NCBI RefSeq assembly: GCF_012935325.2 | Contig: NZ_JABBYG020000010.1 | Location: forward strand, 124,001-188,000 | Origin: Paenibacillus sp. PL91 | Lineage (GTDB): Bacteria > Bacillota > Bacilli > Paenibacillales > Paenibacillaceae | Direction of reading: 5' to 3' | Length of the DNA stretch: 64,000 bases | Part shown: positions 16,468-25,219 of the stretch, piece by piece | How the letters are laid out: every line of letters starts with the position of its first letter | How positions within the stretch are numbered: the first letter of the stretch is position 1 | Made by a program: the position numbers and the translations under genes | Notes under the pieces: generated by a model | What the model was told of the DNA's origin: nothing | The model's input: only the letters and a program-made list of their open reading frames with translations | Database searches by the model: none

Positions 16468-17967
16468 ATGTTGCTGCAAATGGATAGCATAACCAAGTCA
16501 TATGGTAGCGTAACCGCAAATAGCAGTGTGCAGTTTTCGCTGCAAAGAGGAGAAATTCATGCTTTGATCGGTGAGAATGGTGCAGGGAAAACGACGCTGA
16601 TGCGTATTTTATACGGCATGGAAAGCCCGACTAGCGGCGAGATTCGTCTGGATGGAAAGCTGGTTTCCTTTGCAAGCCCTGCTGATGCGATCCATCATAA
16701 AATCGGGATGGTACACCAGCATTTCATGTTATTCCCGACGTTTACGATCGCAGAAAATATTGTGATCGGACGTGAGCCATCCAAAGGTGTAGGCTTCGAT
16801 CGGAAGGCTGCAGCCGCAGAAACCGAAAGGCTTGGCAAGCTATACGGGATGCCTGTCGATCCGTGGAGGAAGGTTGCAGATTGCTCCTTGGGCATGCAGC
16901 AGCGCGTTGAAATATTGAAGGTGCTCTATCAGGGAGCGGAAATCATTATTTTGGACGAGCCGACAGGCGTTTTAACGCCGCTTGAAGTGAAAGAGCTGCT
17001 GATCGCGATCAAAGGATTAGCTGCGCAAGGAAAGAGCTTTGTTTTGATCAGCCATAAGCTGCAGGAAATTATGGAAGTGGCGGATCGGATAACTGTGCTT
17101 AGAGACGGCAAGGTCACAGGAACGCTTAGCGCCAAGGACACAAATGCGGAAGAACTGTCGCGGCTTATGGTAGGCCGGGATTTAGTACATATATCGCGTA
17201 ATGAGGCAGACAGCGGAAAGCCTGTGCTGGAAGTATCGAGCGTGTCGATGAAAGGTGCGAAGACGAAGCCGCTGCTGAGCGACGTGAGCCTTCATGTCAA
17301 TGAAGGAGAAATCGTTGGCATCGCCGGCATCTCAGGCAATGGCCAATCGGAGCTTATACAAACGATTTCAGGTCTAATGAAGCCGGATAGCGGATCGATC
17401 AAGCTGCTTGGACAAGACGTAACGGGTGCGGCGGTTGGGGCTATTCGAGAGCGCGGACTAGCCCATATTCCCGAGGACCGCTATCAATGGGGTGTTGCGA
17501 AGGATGCGACCGTTGCCGAGAACGGATTAATGGGACATACAGGCAGGCATCAGAAATATGGCGTCTTGAACGGTACGAGCATCAAGCAAATGATCGGTGA
17601 ATGGGTAAACAGATTCGGAATCAAAACGGGCTCTTTGTCTACGAAGGCCCAGTTTTTGTCTGGCGGGAATCTGCAGAAGCTTATCGTTGCCCGTGAGCTT
17701 GCACAGAAAACGCCGTTTCTCATTGCGGCAGAACCGACGCGGGGCGTCGATGTAGGCGCGATGGAAATTATTCACGGTGAGCTCCTTAAAAAGCGGGATG
17801 AGCGAGGGGCGATATTGCTCATTTCCTCGGAGCTGACAGAAATTCTGAAGCTTTCAGATCGAATCTTGATTATGTACGAGGGAGAGATCGTCGGCGAGCT
17901 GGATGCCGACACGGCAACAGAGGAGCAAATTAGTTTGTTAATGGCGGGAGGAAAAGCAGTTGGATAA
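16468..17967 (+). CDS. Double-domain ABC ATPase, nucleoside importer
   Basis: A 499-residue fused ATPase of the sugar/nucleoside (NupO/RbsA-like) type. Domain 1 has Walker A GENGAGKTT, signature SLGMQQR and Walker B IIILDEPTGVLTP. Domain 2 has a degenerate Walker A (GISGNGQSE), signature LSGGNLQK and IAAEPTRGVDVGA, as usual in this family. ATG 16468 follows AAAGGAGAGG. It energises uptake through the next two permeases. Its stop overlaps the permease start by 8 nt. Confidence 0.95.
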   Translation: MLLQMDSITKSYGSVTANSSVQFSLQRGEIHALIGENGAGKTTLMRILYGMESPTSGEIRLDGKLVSFASPADAIHHKIGMVHQHFMLFPTFTIAENIVIGREPSKGVGFDRKAAAAETERLGKLYGMPVDPWRKVADCSLGMQQRVEILKVLYQGAEIIILDEPTGVLTPLEVKELLIAIKGLAAQGKSFVLISHKLQEIMEVADRITVLRDGKVTGTLSAKDTNAEELSRLMVGRDLVHISRNEADSGKPVLEVSSVSMKGAKTKPLLSDVSLHVNEGEIVGIAGISGNGQSELIQTISGLMKPDSGSIKLLGQDVTGAAVGAIRERGLAHIPEDRYQWGVAKDATVAENGLMGHTGRHQKYGVLNGTSIKQMIGEWVNRFGIKTGSLSTKAQFLSGGNLQKLIVARELAQKTPFLIAAEPTRGVDVGAMEIIHGELLKKRDERGAILLISSELTEILKLSDRILIMYEGEIVGELDADTATEEQISLLMAGGKAVG

Positions 17968-19009
17968 GCTGTTACAATATGGACGTTCGCTGCTGCAGCC
18001 GCTGCTAGCTGTCATCGTTGGCCTTGCAGCAGGCGCGATCGCCATTGCAATCGTCGGAGGCTCCGTCATGGAGACTTATGCGGAAATGTGGAAGGGCGCC
18101 TTCGGCAGCTTTTACTTTTTCACAAATACGTTAAGCAGGGCTACACCTATTATTTTGATCGGACTTGGCGTTGCCCTTGCCTTTCGTGCTGGATTTTTTA
18201 ATATGGGCTCGGAGGGGCAGATGGTGCTTGGGGCGCTAAGCGCCGCTGTTACTGCTATTTATTTGCCTGGACCTGGATGGTTTAAGCTTGTAGCTGCTAT
18301 TATAGCCGGTATTATTTCCGGGGGAATATGGTCGGCCTTTGCCGGCTGGCTAGATGCGAGATTTCGCATGAATTTGCTCATCACGACATTATTGCTCAAT
18401 TATATTGCTACGTTATTCGCGGGCTACTTCGTATCGTATCCGCTCAAGGACCGGACTGGCTCTGCAGCAATGGCGCAAACGGTCATGATCGACCAGAGCG
18501 TATGGCTGCCAAAGCTGTTTAAAGGAATGAGCCTCCATGCGGGCTTTATCATTGCCGGAGCGTGTGCGGTGCTGCTCTTCCTGTTTATGCGCTACACGGT
18601 TAAGGGCTATGAAATTAGAATGCTTGGCGGCAATCCGCTATTCGCAAGCTATGGGGGCGTGCAGCGTGGCAAAATGATGCTGCTAAGCATGTTCGTCAGC
18701 GGAGGCTTTGCCGGACTAGCCGGCTCCGTCGAGGTGCTAGGCACGCAATATCGTTATTTGGACGGCGCATTAACATCACCGGGTTACGCTTGGTCAGGCA
18801 TCATGGCAACACTGCTTGCCGGATCACATCCGCTTGGTACGGCGTTCGCGGCTATATTGCTTGCCGCGCTGCAAACAGGCGGCATGGGCATGGAGCGCAA
18901 CACCGAAGTGCCGCTAGAGGTGTCTAGCATCATCCAAGCGGTACTCATTTTGTTCGTATCGGCCAAAATCACTTATTCGTTCATTAAACGCAAGAAGGCG
19001 AGGTCATAA
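17960..19009 (+). CDS. ABC permease, nucleoside importer (NupP-like)
   Basis: A 349-residue branched-chain/ribose-type inner-membrane permease with about nine hydrophobic segments, starting with LLAVIVGLAAGAIAIAIVGG. The motif ALAFRAGFFNMGSEGQM is diagnostic of this nucleoside/BMP-linked subfamily. It starts at TTG 17960 within the end of the ATPase gene, after GGGAGGAAAAG. It pairs with the next permease as a heterodimer. Confidence 0.93.
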   Translation: MDKLLQYGRSLLQPLLAVIVGLAAGAIAIAIVGGSVMETYAEMWKGAFGSFYFFTNTLSRATPIILIGLGVALAFRAGFFNMGSEGQMVLGALSAAVTAIYLPGPGWFKLVAAIIAGIISGGIWSAFAGWLDARFRMNLLITTLLLNYIATLFAGYFVSYPLKDRTGSAAMAQTVMIDQSVWLPKLFKGMSLHAGFIIAGACAVLLFLFMRYTVKGYEIRMLGGNPLFASYGGVQRGKMMLLSMFVSGGFAGLAGSVEVLGTQYRYLDGALTSPGYAWSGIMATLLAGSHPLGTAFAAILLAALQTGGMGMERNTEVPLEVSSIIQAVLILFVSAKITYSFIKRKKARS

Positions 19010-19010
19010 T

Positions 19011-19934
19011 ATGGATTTTTTATTGGATGTCTCGCTATATGCCTCGACGCTTCGGATGGTTACGCCCATACTTCTAGCAGCACTTGGCGGCGCCATATGT
19101 GCGCGCGTTGGCTTGTTTAACGTAGGCTTAGAAGGCTTGGTGCTGATTGGAGCATTTTCTGCAATCGTGGGCAACCACTTTACGGGCAATGTTTTTGCCG
19201 CGGTGCTGTTTGCGGTATTATGCTCGCTCGTATTTTCAATATTGTTTGGCTATATGAGCATCCATCTCAAGGCCAATGTAATCGTTGTCGGGATTGCGCT
19301 CAATTTTCTGGCGCTAGGACTGACGACCTTCTCGCTGCGTGCGATCTTTGATGTTAAAGGGGCATATTACAATAAGGACATGATCGGGCTTCCGAAATGG
19401 GACATTCCGGTGCTCAAGGATATTCCTTGGCTTGGAGATGTATTTTCTGGCCATTCGCCGCTCGTTTATTTATCTATTGTGCTCGTTATTGCGCTGCAGT
19501 GGTTTTTGTTCAAAACGGTCACTGGCTTCCGCTTGCTGGCAGCAGGCGAGAATCCGACTGCGGCAAAGAGCTTAGGCATTAAAGTAACTCGCCTCCAATA
19601 TGGCGCAGTACTGATGTGCGGCGTGTTATGCGGACTTGCCGGAGCTCAGCTGTCGCTTGGCAATGTAACGATGTTTACAGAGGGGATGACCTCGGGAAGA
19701 GGCTTCATCGCTCTCGTTGCAACGATGCTCGGCCAATCCAATCCGCTTGGCGTTGCGGCATCAAGCTTGTTGTTTGGCTTTATGGACGCGCTCAGCATTA
19801 GGCTGCAAGGCTTTGCCTTGCCGACTCACTTTACGATGATGCTGCCTTACATCGTGACGATTGCCGCTATGCTCTTCTTTAAGGATAAAGGCTATATGCA
19901 GGAAGCTCGCAAATCGAATGAAAGCTCACGCTAA
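19011..19934 (+). CDS. ABC permease, nucleoside importer (NupQ-like)
   Basis: The 307-residue second permease of the importer, with about eight membrane segments. GGAICARVGLFNVGLEGLVLIGAF is the family hallmark (shown here as the start of segment 2), and AAGENPTAAKSLGIKV marks the cytoplasmic coupling loop. It follows the first permease with a 1-bp gap. Confidence 0.93.
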   Translation: MDFLLDVSLYASTLRMVTPILLAALGGAICARVGLFNVGLEGLVLIGAFSAIVGNHFTGNVFAAVLFAVLCSLVFSILFGYMSIHLKANVIVVGIALNFLALGLTTFSLRAIFDVKGAYYNKDMIGLPKWDIPVLKDIPWLGDVFSGHSPLVYLSIVLVIALQWFLFKTVTGFRLLAAGENPTAAKSLGIKVTRLQYGAVLMCGVLCGLAGAQLSLGNVTMFTEGMTSGRGFIALVATMLGQSNPLGVAASSLLFGFMDALSIRLQGFALPTHFTMMLPYIVTIAAMLFFKDKGYMQEARKSNESSR

Positions 19935-19961
19935 AATGTTATCAATATGGAGGTAATCACG

Positions 19962-20636
19962 ATGCACAAAAAAGCAGATCGTCTGAAAAAAATAACTGCG
20001 ATCAGACAAGCGGAGGTTGCTCCTGAGCTTGCCGGTCGCGTACCGCCAGGCCAAACGTTGACGGAACGGTTTCCGATTTTGCATGAGGGGGATGTGCCTC
20101 TTTACGATATTAGCAAATGGTTGCTTCGGGTGTTTGGCGAAGTGGAGGAGGAGCGCTCGTTCAGCTTCGACGAGCTTCTCGCGCTCCCTCAAACCAAAGT
20201 CTCATGCGACATTCACTGCGTTACGCGCTGGTCGAAGCTGGATACAGAGTGGGAAGGGATTAAGTTCAAGGACCTTTTGCCTCTGCTCGGCGTAAAGCCG
20301 GATGCTAAATATGTAATGATTCACGCGGACGAGGATTATGATACCAATCTGCCGCTTGAGGATTTGCTGCACGATAACATATTGCTCGCACATCGCTACG
20401 ACGGGGAGCCATTGACCGACAAGCATGGCTGGCCGATGCGTCTGCTCGTTCCGCATTTATATTTCTGGAAGAGCGCGAAGTGGATTACGGGCATTGAATT
20501 TATGAAGGAGGATCGCGAAGGGTTCTGGGAGCGCAATGGCTTTCACAACTACGCGGATCCGTTTAAGGAACAGCGCTTCAGCAGCGAGGAAAACTCGATG
20601 CCTGAGGATGAATGGATGAAGAAGGAGTTTGATTAA
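19962..20636 (+). CDS. Sulfite-oxidase-like molybdopterin oxidoreductase (YuiH-like)
   Basis: A 224-residue protein with the sulfite-oxidase-type molybdopterin-binding fold. The likely molybdenum ligand is the Cys in VSCDIHCVTRWS (either the first or, more typically, the one before VTRWS). GEPLTDKHGWPMRLLVPHLYFWKSAKW matches the YuiH family in which an RLLVP-type stretch is conserved. No signal peptide or heme domain is seen, so it is cytoplasmic and its substrate unknown. ATG 19962 is used because GGAGGT lies just before it; the first ATG of the frame (19947) overlaps that site. Confidence 0.85.
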   Translation: MHKKADRLKKITAIRQAEVAPELAGRVPPGQTLTERFPILHEGDVPLYDISKWLLRVFGEVEEERSFSFDELLALPQTKVSCDIHCVTRWSKLDTEWEGIKFKDLLPLLGVKPDAKYVMIHADEDYDTNLPLEDLLHDNILLAHRYDGEPLTDKHGWPMRLLVPHLYFWKSAKWITGIEFMKEDREGFWERNGFHNYADPFKEQRFSSEENSMPEDEWMKKEFD

Positions 20637-20639
20637 TTG

Positions 20640-21362
20640 ATGCTTCCTATACTACAAGTCAATCCAGAAGATTTGCCGTCAATTGCAATCGTATGCGGCG
20701 ATCCGCGTCGTGCGGAGACGATTTCACAGAAGCTTGCAAATGTAAAAGAGCTCGCGTTCGCCCGTGAATACCGGACGTTCGTGGGCGAGTACGAAGGCGT
20801 GCAGCTTGCGGTAGTGAGCCACGGAGTAGGCTCGCCGGGAGCGGCTGTCTGCTTTGAGGAGCTCATTCGCGGCGGCGTGAAGACGCTCATCCGCGTTGGA
20901 ACTGCCGGCTCCTATTCGGCCGACCATCCTGCGGGAAGCCTCGTCGTCAGTACGGCGGCAGTCCGTGCGGAAGGCCTTACGCATCAGCTCGTTCCTGCCG
21001 GCTTCCCAGCCGTTGCGGACAGCGAGGTCACGGCCGCGCTGTATGAATCGGCGCTTGAGAGCGAAGGCATCGTAAAGAAAGGCATTACCGTAACGCTTGA
21101 TGTGTTCTTCAATGGTGTTGTGGAAATCCCGCACCGCCAATATAAGCAAGCTGGCGTGCTTGCCGTAGAGATGGAAATTGCCGCATTGTATGTTATAGCT
21201 TCGCTGCGCGGAGCGCGGGCAGGCGCGATTTTGGCGCTGGATGGATATGCGGATTCCGATTTGGCGGGCGAGTACGATCCACATACCGATGTAGTGGCGA
21301 AGGCCGTTGAGCGGGAAATCAATACGGCGCTGCGCGCTGTCGTTAAGCTTGCATCCGTGTAA
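20640..21362 (+). CDS. Nucleoside phosphorylase (uridine phosphorylase type)
   Basis: A 240-residue member of the PNP/UDP phosphorylase family 1, which splits nucleosides with phosphate to base and ribose-1-phosphate. GDPRRAE (phosphate-binding), SHGVGSPGAAVCFEELI, LIRVGTAGSY and VEMEIAALYVIA are visible. It lies 3 bp after the YuiH-like gene and at the end of the transporter operon, so imported nucleosides are its natural substrate. ATG 20640 is preferred to the TTG three bases before it. Confidence 0.92.
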   Translation: MLPILQVNPEDLPSIAIVCGDPRRAETISQKLANVKELAFAREYRTFVGEYEGVQLAVVSHGVGSPGAAVCFEELIRGGVKTLIRVGTAGSYSADHPAGSLVVSTAAVRAEGLTHQLVPAGFPAVADSEVTAALYESALESEGIVKKGITVTLDVFFNGVVEIPHRQYKQAGVLAVEMEIAALYVIASLRGARAGAILALDGYADSDLAGEYDPHTDVVAKAVEREINTALRAVVKLASV

Positions 21363-21398
21363 TTATTATTTGTTGCTGAGCTAGGAGGGGAACATCTC

Positions 21399-22313
21399 GT
21401 GAGCGGAACGCTTTTCAAACGAGACTGGTTGAATGGGGATTTGCATCCGCATGTGTTCGCTTATTATTTTAAGCAGTGGGCAGATTATTCCATGACCTTT
21501 CATACGCATGATGCGATTGAAATTATGTATGTCATTTCCGGGGCATGCGGCATCGAGGTTGAAGCGACAGCAGCGAGCGCCGCTTGCGAGATGACGCTTA
21601 AGAAGGGCGAGTTCATCATTTTAGATGCGAATGTTCCTCATCGCCTGATCGTTGACGAGCGCGGGCCGTGCCGGATGCTAAACGTCGAATTTGATTTTAG
21701 GGAGCGCCAGGCGGCGTTCCCTTCTATGCGTCAGCTTGCTTTGGAGGACGAATTTGTGGCCAAGTTGATCACAGAACCGTCCTCTTATTTGTTGCTGCGC
21801 GACCCAAGCGAGGTCTATCAGGTGCTTAAGAGCTTGGTGCTGGAGCTTGATAGCCGTGGCAAAAGCATTAATTTGAAAGCGGAGCTATTGTTTGCGCAGC
21901 TGATTTTGGCGATTGCGCGATTGCACGGCGAATCCGGTACGCAGGGGATCAACGCCGTAGAGCTCTATGTGAAGCAATCCATTGCATTCATGCATCACAA
22001 CTATGATAGGGATATTCAGGTCAAGGATATTGCAGCGGCAGTCAGCCTGCATCCCGGTTATTTGCACCGAATATTCAGCGCGCACTATGGCAAGACGTTA
22101 ACCGGCTATTTAACCGAGCTGCGGATGGAGAAGGCGAAAATGCTGCTGCGCGAGACGGATGTTGCGATCGCGGACATCTGTGATTATGTAGGCGTGGGGA
22201 GCCGGCAATACTTCCATGCGATGTTCAAAAAATATACCGGAATGACACCGATTGCTTACAGAAACGCGGTGGATACGCAAATTTTGGATAGCAGGGGTTT
22301 GAAGCCGGAATAA
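21399..22313 (+). CDS. AraC-family transcriptional regulator
   Basis: A 304-residue regulator. The N-terminal cupin-like sensing domain (about 30-130, with FHTHDAIEIMYVISG and LDANVPHRL) is followed by a double helix-turn-helix (about 195-295, with VKDIAAAVSLHPGYLHRIFSAHYGKTL split by the turn, and VGVGSRQYFHAMFKKYTGMTP). GTG 21399 follows AGGAGGGG. It is immediately upstream of, and likely controls, the GH4 glycosidase gene in response to a sugar. Confidence 0.92.
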   Translation: MSGTLFKRDWLNGDLHPHVFAYYFKQWADYSMTFHTHDAIEIMYVISGACGIEVEATAASAACEMTLKKGEFIILDANVPHRLIVDERGPCRMLNVEFDFRERQAAFPSMRQLALEDEFVAKLITEPSSYLLLRDPSEVYQVLKSLVLELDSRGKSINLKAELLFAQLILAIARLHGESGTQGINAVELYVKQSIAFMHHNYDRDIQVKDIAAAVSLHPGYLHRIFSAHYGKTLTGYLTELRMEKAKMLLRETDVAIADICDYVGVGSRQYFHAMFKKYTGMTPIAYRNAVDTQILDSRGLKPE

Positions 22314-22442
22314 TAAAAGTGACGATTTCTGACACCAGGAGAGCGAGTTGGTCACTATTTTGATAACGCTTCCGTTTTATCGTTGTTACAATGTAGAGGA
22401 GATTAAGCGACTCTATTCAACGATAATCGGAGGCGGTTTGAC

Positions 22443-23939
22443 ATGTCTAAGTTTAAAATTACATTTATCGGCGCAGGCTCGATTGGATTCACTCGGGGCT
22501 TGCTGCGCGATTTGCTCGCGGTTGAGGAATTCCGCAACATTGAAGTAGCTTTTACTGATATTAATGCGCATAACCTCGAGATGGTAACCGCGCTTTGCCA
22601 GCGCGATATTCATGAGAACGGCTTGTCGATCTCGATCCAATCCACTACCGATCGGCGCGAAGCATTGAAGGATGCAAAGTATGTTATTTGTACCATTCGT
22701 GTTGGCGGCCTGGAGGCGTTCGCGACGGATGTTGATATTCCTCTCAAATACGGCGTTGACCAATGCGTGGGCGATACGCTAAGCGCAGGAGGCATAATGT
22801 ATGGCCAGCGCGGCATTGCCGAAATGATGAACATTTGCCGAGACATTCGTGAGGTAGCGGCAGAGGATGTGATGCTTCTCAACTATGCGAATCCAATGGC
22901 GATGATGACGTGGGCATGCAACAAGTATGGCGGCGTGCGTACGATTGGCTTATGCCATGGCGTTCAGGGCGGACACTGGCAAATTGCCGAGGCGTTTGGC
23001 CTTAAGCAGGAGGAAGTCGATATTATTTGCGCGGGCATCAATCATCAGACCTGGTACATCCAAATCAAGCATAATGGTGAGGATTTAACCGGCAAGCTGC
23101 TGGAGGCATTCGAGAAGCACCCTGATTTCAGCCGCACGGAGAAGGTGCGGATCGATATGCTGCGCCGCTTTGGCTATTACAGCACGGAGTCCAACGGCCA
23201 TTTGAGCGAGTATGTCCCATGGTACCGCAAGCGTCCAGAGGAAATCAACGATTGGATCGACCTTAGCTCGTGGATTAATGGGGAAACGGGAGGCTATCTG
23301 CGCGTTTGTACGGAGGGGCGCAATTGGTTCGAGACCGATTTTCCAAATTGGATGAAGGACAAGGCGAATGAATTCAAGAACGAGCTGCGAAGCCACGAGC
23401 ATGGCTCTTATATCATCGAAGGGCTTGAAACGGGCAGAGTGTACCGCGGACATTTTAATGTGGAAAATAAAGGGGTCATCGCGAATTTGCCAAACGATGC
23501 GATTATCGAGGCACCGGGCTACGTTGACCGCAACGGCATATCGATGCCGACGGTTGGCGAGCTGCCGCTTGGCGCCGCAGCCGTATGCAATGTGAGCATT
23601 TCGGTGCAGCGCCTAGCCGTTGAGGCAGCCATTCATGGTGATGACAAGCTTCTGCGCCAGGCTTTTATGATGGACCCGTTGGTTGGGGCCGTGTGCAATC
23701 CAAACGAAATTTGGCAAATGGTTGATGAAATGCTTGTGGCGCAGGAGCAGTGGCTGCCGCAGTATTCGGATTCGATCGCCGCAGCCAAAAAGCGGCTAAC
23801 GGAAGGCCCGCTGATTCCTACGCGCGATTATGCCGGAGCGGCACGCCTCAAGGTTAAGACGGTGGAGGAAATGCAGCAGGACCGGGATGCCGCAAACAAA
23901 AATGCCGGTGAATCGGATAAGGGGAAGGAGCGCGTCTAG
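22443..23939 (+). CDS. GH4 family alpha-glycosidase (MelA/alpha-galactosidase-like)
   Basis: A 498-residue NAD- and metal-dependent glycoside hydrolase of family 4, cytoplasmic. The NAD fold starts at ITFIGAGSIGFTRGLL. Metal and catalytic elements are the Cys-His in IGLCHGVQGG and His in GINHQTWYI; NYANPMAMMTWA is the conserved Asn-Pro-Met loop. The CHG motif and length suggest alpha-galactosidase or alpha-glucosidase rather than 6-phospho enzymes. Its last 4 nt overlap the convergent exonuclease gene. Confidence 0.9.
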   Translation: MSKFKITFIGAGSIGFTRGLLRDLLAVEEFRNIEVAFTDINAHNLEMVTALCQRDIHENGLSISIQSTTDRREALKDAKYVICTIRVGGLEAFATDVDIPLKYGVDQCVGDTLSAGGIMYGQRGIAEMMNICRDIREVAAEDVMLLNYANPMAMMTWACNKYGGVRTIGLCHGVQGGHWQIAEAFGLKQEEVDIICAGINHQTWYIQIKHNGEDLTGKLLEAFEKHPDFSRTEKVRIDMLRRFGYYSTESNGHLSEYVPWYRKRPEEINDWIDLSSWINGETGGYLRVCTEGRNWFETDFPNWMKDKANEFKNELRSHEHGSYIIEGLETGRVYRGHFNVENKGVIANLPNDAIIEAPGYVDRNGISMPTVGELPLGAAAVCNVSISVQRLAVEAAIHGDDKLLRQAFMMDPLVGAVCNPNEIWQMVDEMLVAQEQWLPQYSDSIAAAKKRLTEGPLIPTRDYAGAARLKVKTVEEMQQDRDAANKNAGESDKGKERV

Positions 23940-24547
23940 CGCGCATATTTCAGCTCTGTAGCCTCGAGCCTTGTTCCGGGCGGGCTCCAAGCAGGCGGGC
24001 CGAACTTTTTCAGATATCCCAGTGTATTTATGTAGCTATCAACCGATTGCTCATCGTTCATTTTTTTGAAAATTTCCCAGCAGGCGATCACGTCATTTAG
24101 CGCGCGGTGGCCGCCAATTAACGGAATGCCATAACGATCCGACATGTCCTTGAGCGTATGCGGATAGACATGCCTTGTACGGCTAATCGTCAGCGTATCG
24201 ATAAAGCTGTTCGTAAATGATCTGCCGGCGATGCGCAGCAAGGAATGGTGCAGGAAGCCGAGATCGAAGGCAGCGTTATGTGCAATCAAGATGTTGTCGC
24301 CCAGCATGCGGTTTAATATACGAAATGCGGTATCCTCATCCATGCCGGTAGCGGTCATTTCGTCGGTAATGCCGGTCAGCTCCGTTATTTTCGCGGAAAG
24401 CCTGCCGTCATATTGGACTAACGTGCTGAACTCACTGGCGATTTCGCCATTCACGCAGCGGATAGCTGCCATTTCTATAACCCGGTCCTTCTTCGGATCA
24501 AGGCCGCTCGTTTCAAAATCAATAACAGTATAAGAATAATTAGTCAT
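23936..24547 (-). CDS. DEDDh 3'-5' exonuclease (DNA polymerase III epsilon-like)
   Basis: A 203-residue stand-alone exonuclease domain. Exo I is VIDFETSGLDPKKDRVIEMA (Asp and Glu), Exo II is IAHNAAFDLGFL (Asp), and Exo III is GGHRALNDVIACW (His and Asp), so all DEDDh residues are present. It may act in DNA repair or RNA trimming; the exact role is not evident. The ATG at 24547 has a weak AGTGGTGA site upstream. Convergent overlap with the GH4 gene. Confidence 0.92.
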   Translation of the reverse strand: MTNYSYTVIDFETSGLDPKKDRVIEMAAIRCVNGEIASEFSTLVQYDGRLSAKITELTGITDEMTATGMDEDTAFRILNRMLGDNILIAHNAAFDLGFLHHSLLRIAGRSFTNSFIDTLTISRTRHVYPHTLKDMSDRYGIPLIGGHRALNDVIACWEIFKKMNDEQSVDSYINTLGYLKKFGPPAWSPPGTRLEATELKYAR

Positions 24548-24637
24548 AGTAGATTCACCACTTTTTTTTGTAATAAGGTACTATCGTTTATGAAATAATT
24601 CGACAAAAAAGATAAAAAACCTTTTATTGCGCAAACG

Positions 24638-24682
24638 AAACAACCCATTACCAGGGCTTATTAAGCCGGTAATGGGTTGTTT
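24638..24682. terminator. Terminator of the 28-residue gene
   Basis: A 15-bp perfect stem (24638-24652 with 24668-24682), extended by internal GGCTTA/TAAGCC pairing. It ends 27 nt after the small gene's stop on the minus strand and has A-rich sequence beyond it (T-rich in the transcript). Confidence 0.8.
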
Positions 24683-24709
24683 GTGTTTTAGCGGGAGCTT
24701 CTGAATCGG

Positions 24710-24796
24710 TTAGTGGTTGTTGCCGGATCCGTTGCTTTTTTTATCAGAAGTTTTTGTCGTCGTGTTTTTGGTCGCGTGACCTTGCTGCTTCGCCAT
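24710..24796 (-). CDS. Small hydrophilic protein, 28 residues, possibly spore-expressed
   Basis: A short gene encoding a Lys/Thr/Ser/Asn-rich peptide that begins MAKQQGHATKN and ends SNGSGNNH. I do not recognise a named family; composition resembles minor small acid-soluble spore proteins (inference). Support for it being real: AAAGGGGGG 8-16 nt before the ATG on the minus strand, a strong terminator just after the stop, and a promoter-like TGAATA-N17-CACAAAA upstream that fits a sigma-G/sigma-F promoter. It has no membrane segment or cysteine. Confidence 0.65.
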   Translation of the reverse strand: MAKQQGHATKNTTTKTSDKKSNGSGNNH

Positions 24797-24829
24797 TGTA
24801 GGTTCCCCCCTTTCGAAGTAATGGTTGTA

Positions 24830-24859
24830 TTTTGTGATTGGAGGGGAGCTGTCTATTCA
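24830..24859 (-). promoter_or_regulatory. Candidate forespore (sigma-G/F) promoter of the 28-residue gene
   Basis: On the minus strand: TGAATA (24854-24859), 17-nt spacer, CACAAAA (24830-24836). The -35 is a perfect sigma-G match; the -10 agrees with CATAMTA at five of seven positions. The ATG lies 34 nt downstream. Confidence 0.45.
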
Positions 24860-25219
24860 GGGTTAGGCAAAAGAATAGGAGGGATGCATCCAGCAGCCAG
24901 CAACAAAAGGATGGCTAACCCTATTTTTAATTTTATAAGCAGCCCCGATAAGGCAATCCATGATTGAATATATGTTAATATTTGTTAGTCTAAATCCTTT
25001 AACTGCGATGTCTACCATTTTCAAGTCGAGTCGGCAAGTCTAATCATGCGAACGATGGACAAAAACAATGAATACGGTTACTTGATCGCTCCATATGCAA
25101 GGATAGCGGCTAATTTGAAGGAGAGAGCGCTTTCTAAAGCCGAGGGTATATGATATCCATGTGATAAACTAATTAAAAAGATAGGTTAATTAGTTGAGAA
25201 ACAACGGGGGATGCAGCAT
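24860..25219. other. Gene-free interval with candidate regulatory sites
   Basis: No credible coding region in these 360 bp. They hold a cre-like AGAGAGCGCTTTCT (25122-25135; two end mismatches to the consensus) and a perfect 9-bp inverted repeat AACTAATTA/TAATTAGTT (25167-25175 with 25187-25195) just before the MFS gene. Confidence 0.5.
25167..25195 (+). promoter_or_regulatory. Inverted repeat before the MFS gene
   Basis: AACTAATTA-N11-TAATTAGTT, perfect 9-bp arms, ending 24 nt before the likely start codon. It may be an operator for a MarR/TetR-type regulator not encoded next door. Confidence 0.45.

Noticed and set aside
22318..22356. AGTGAC-N27-GTCACT repeat between AraC and GH4 genes
   Set aside because: Arms are only 6 bp with a long spacer; could be an AraC site but not distinguishable from chance.
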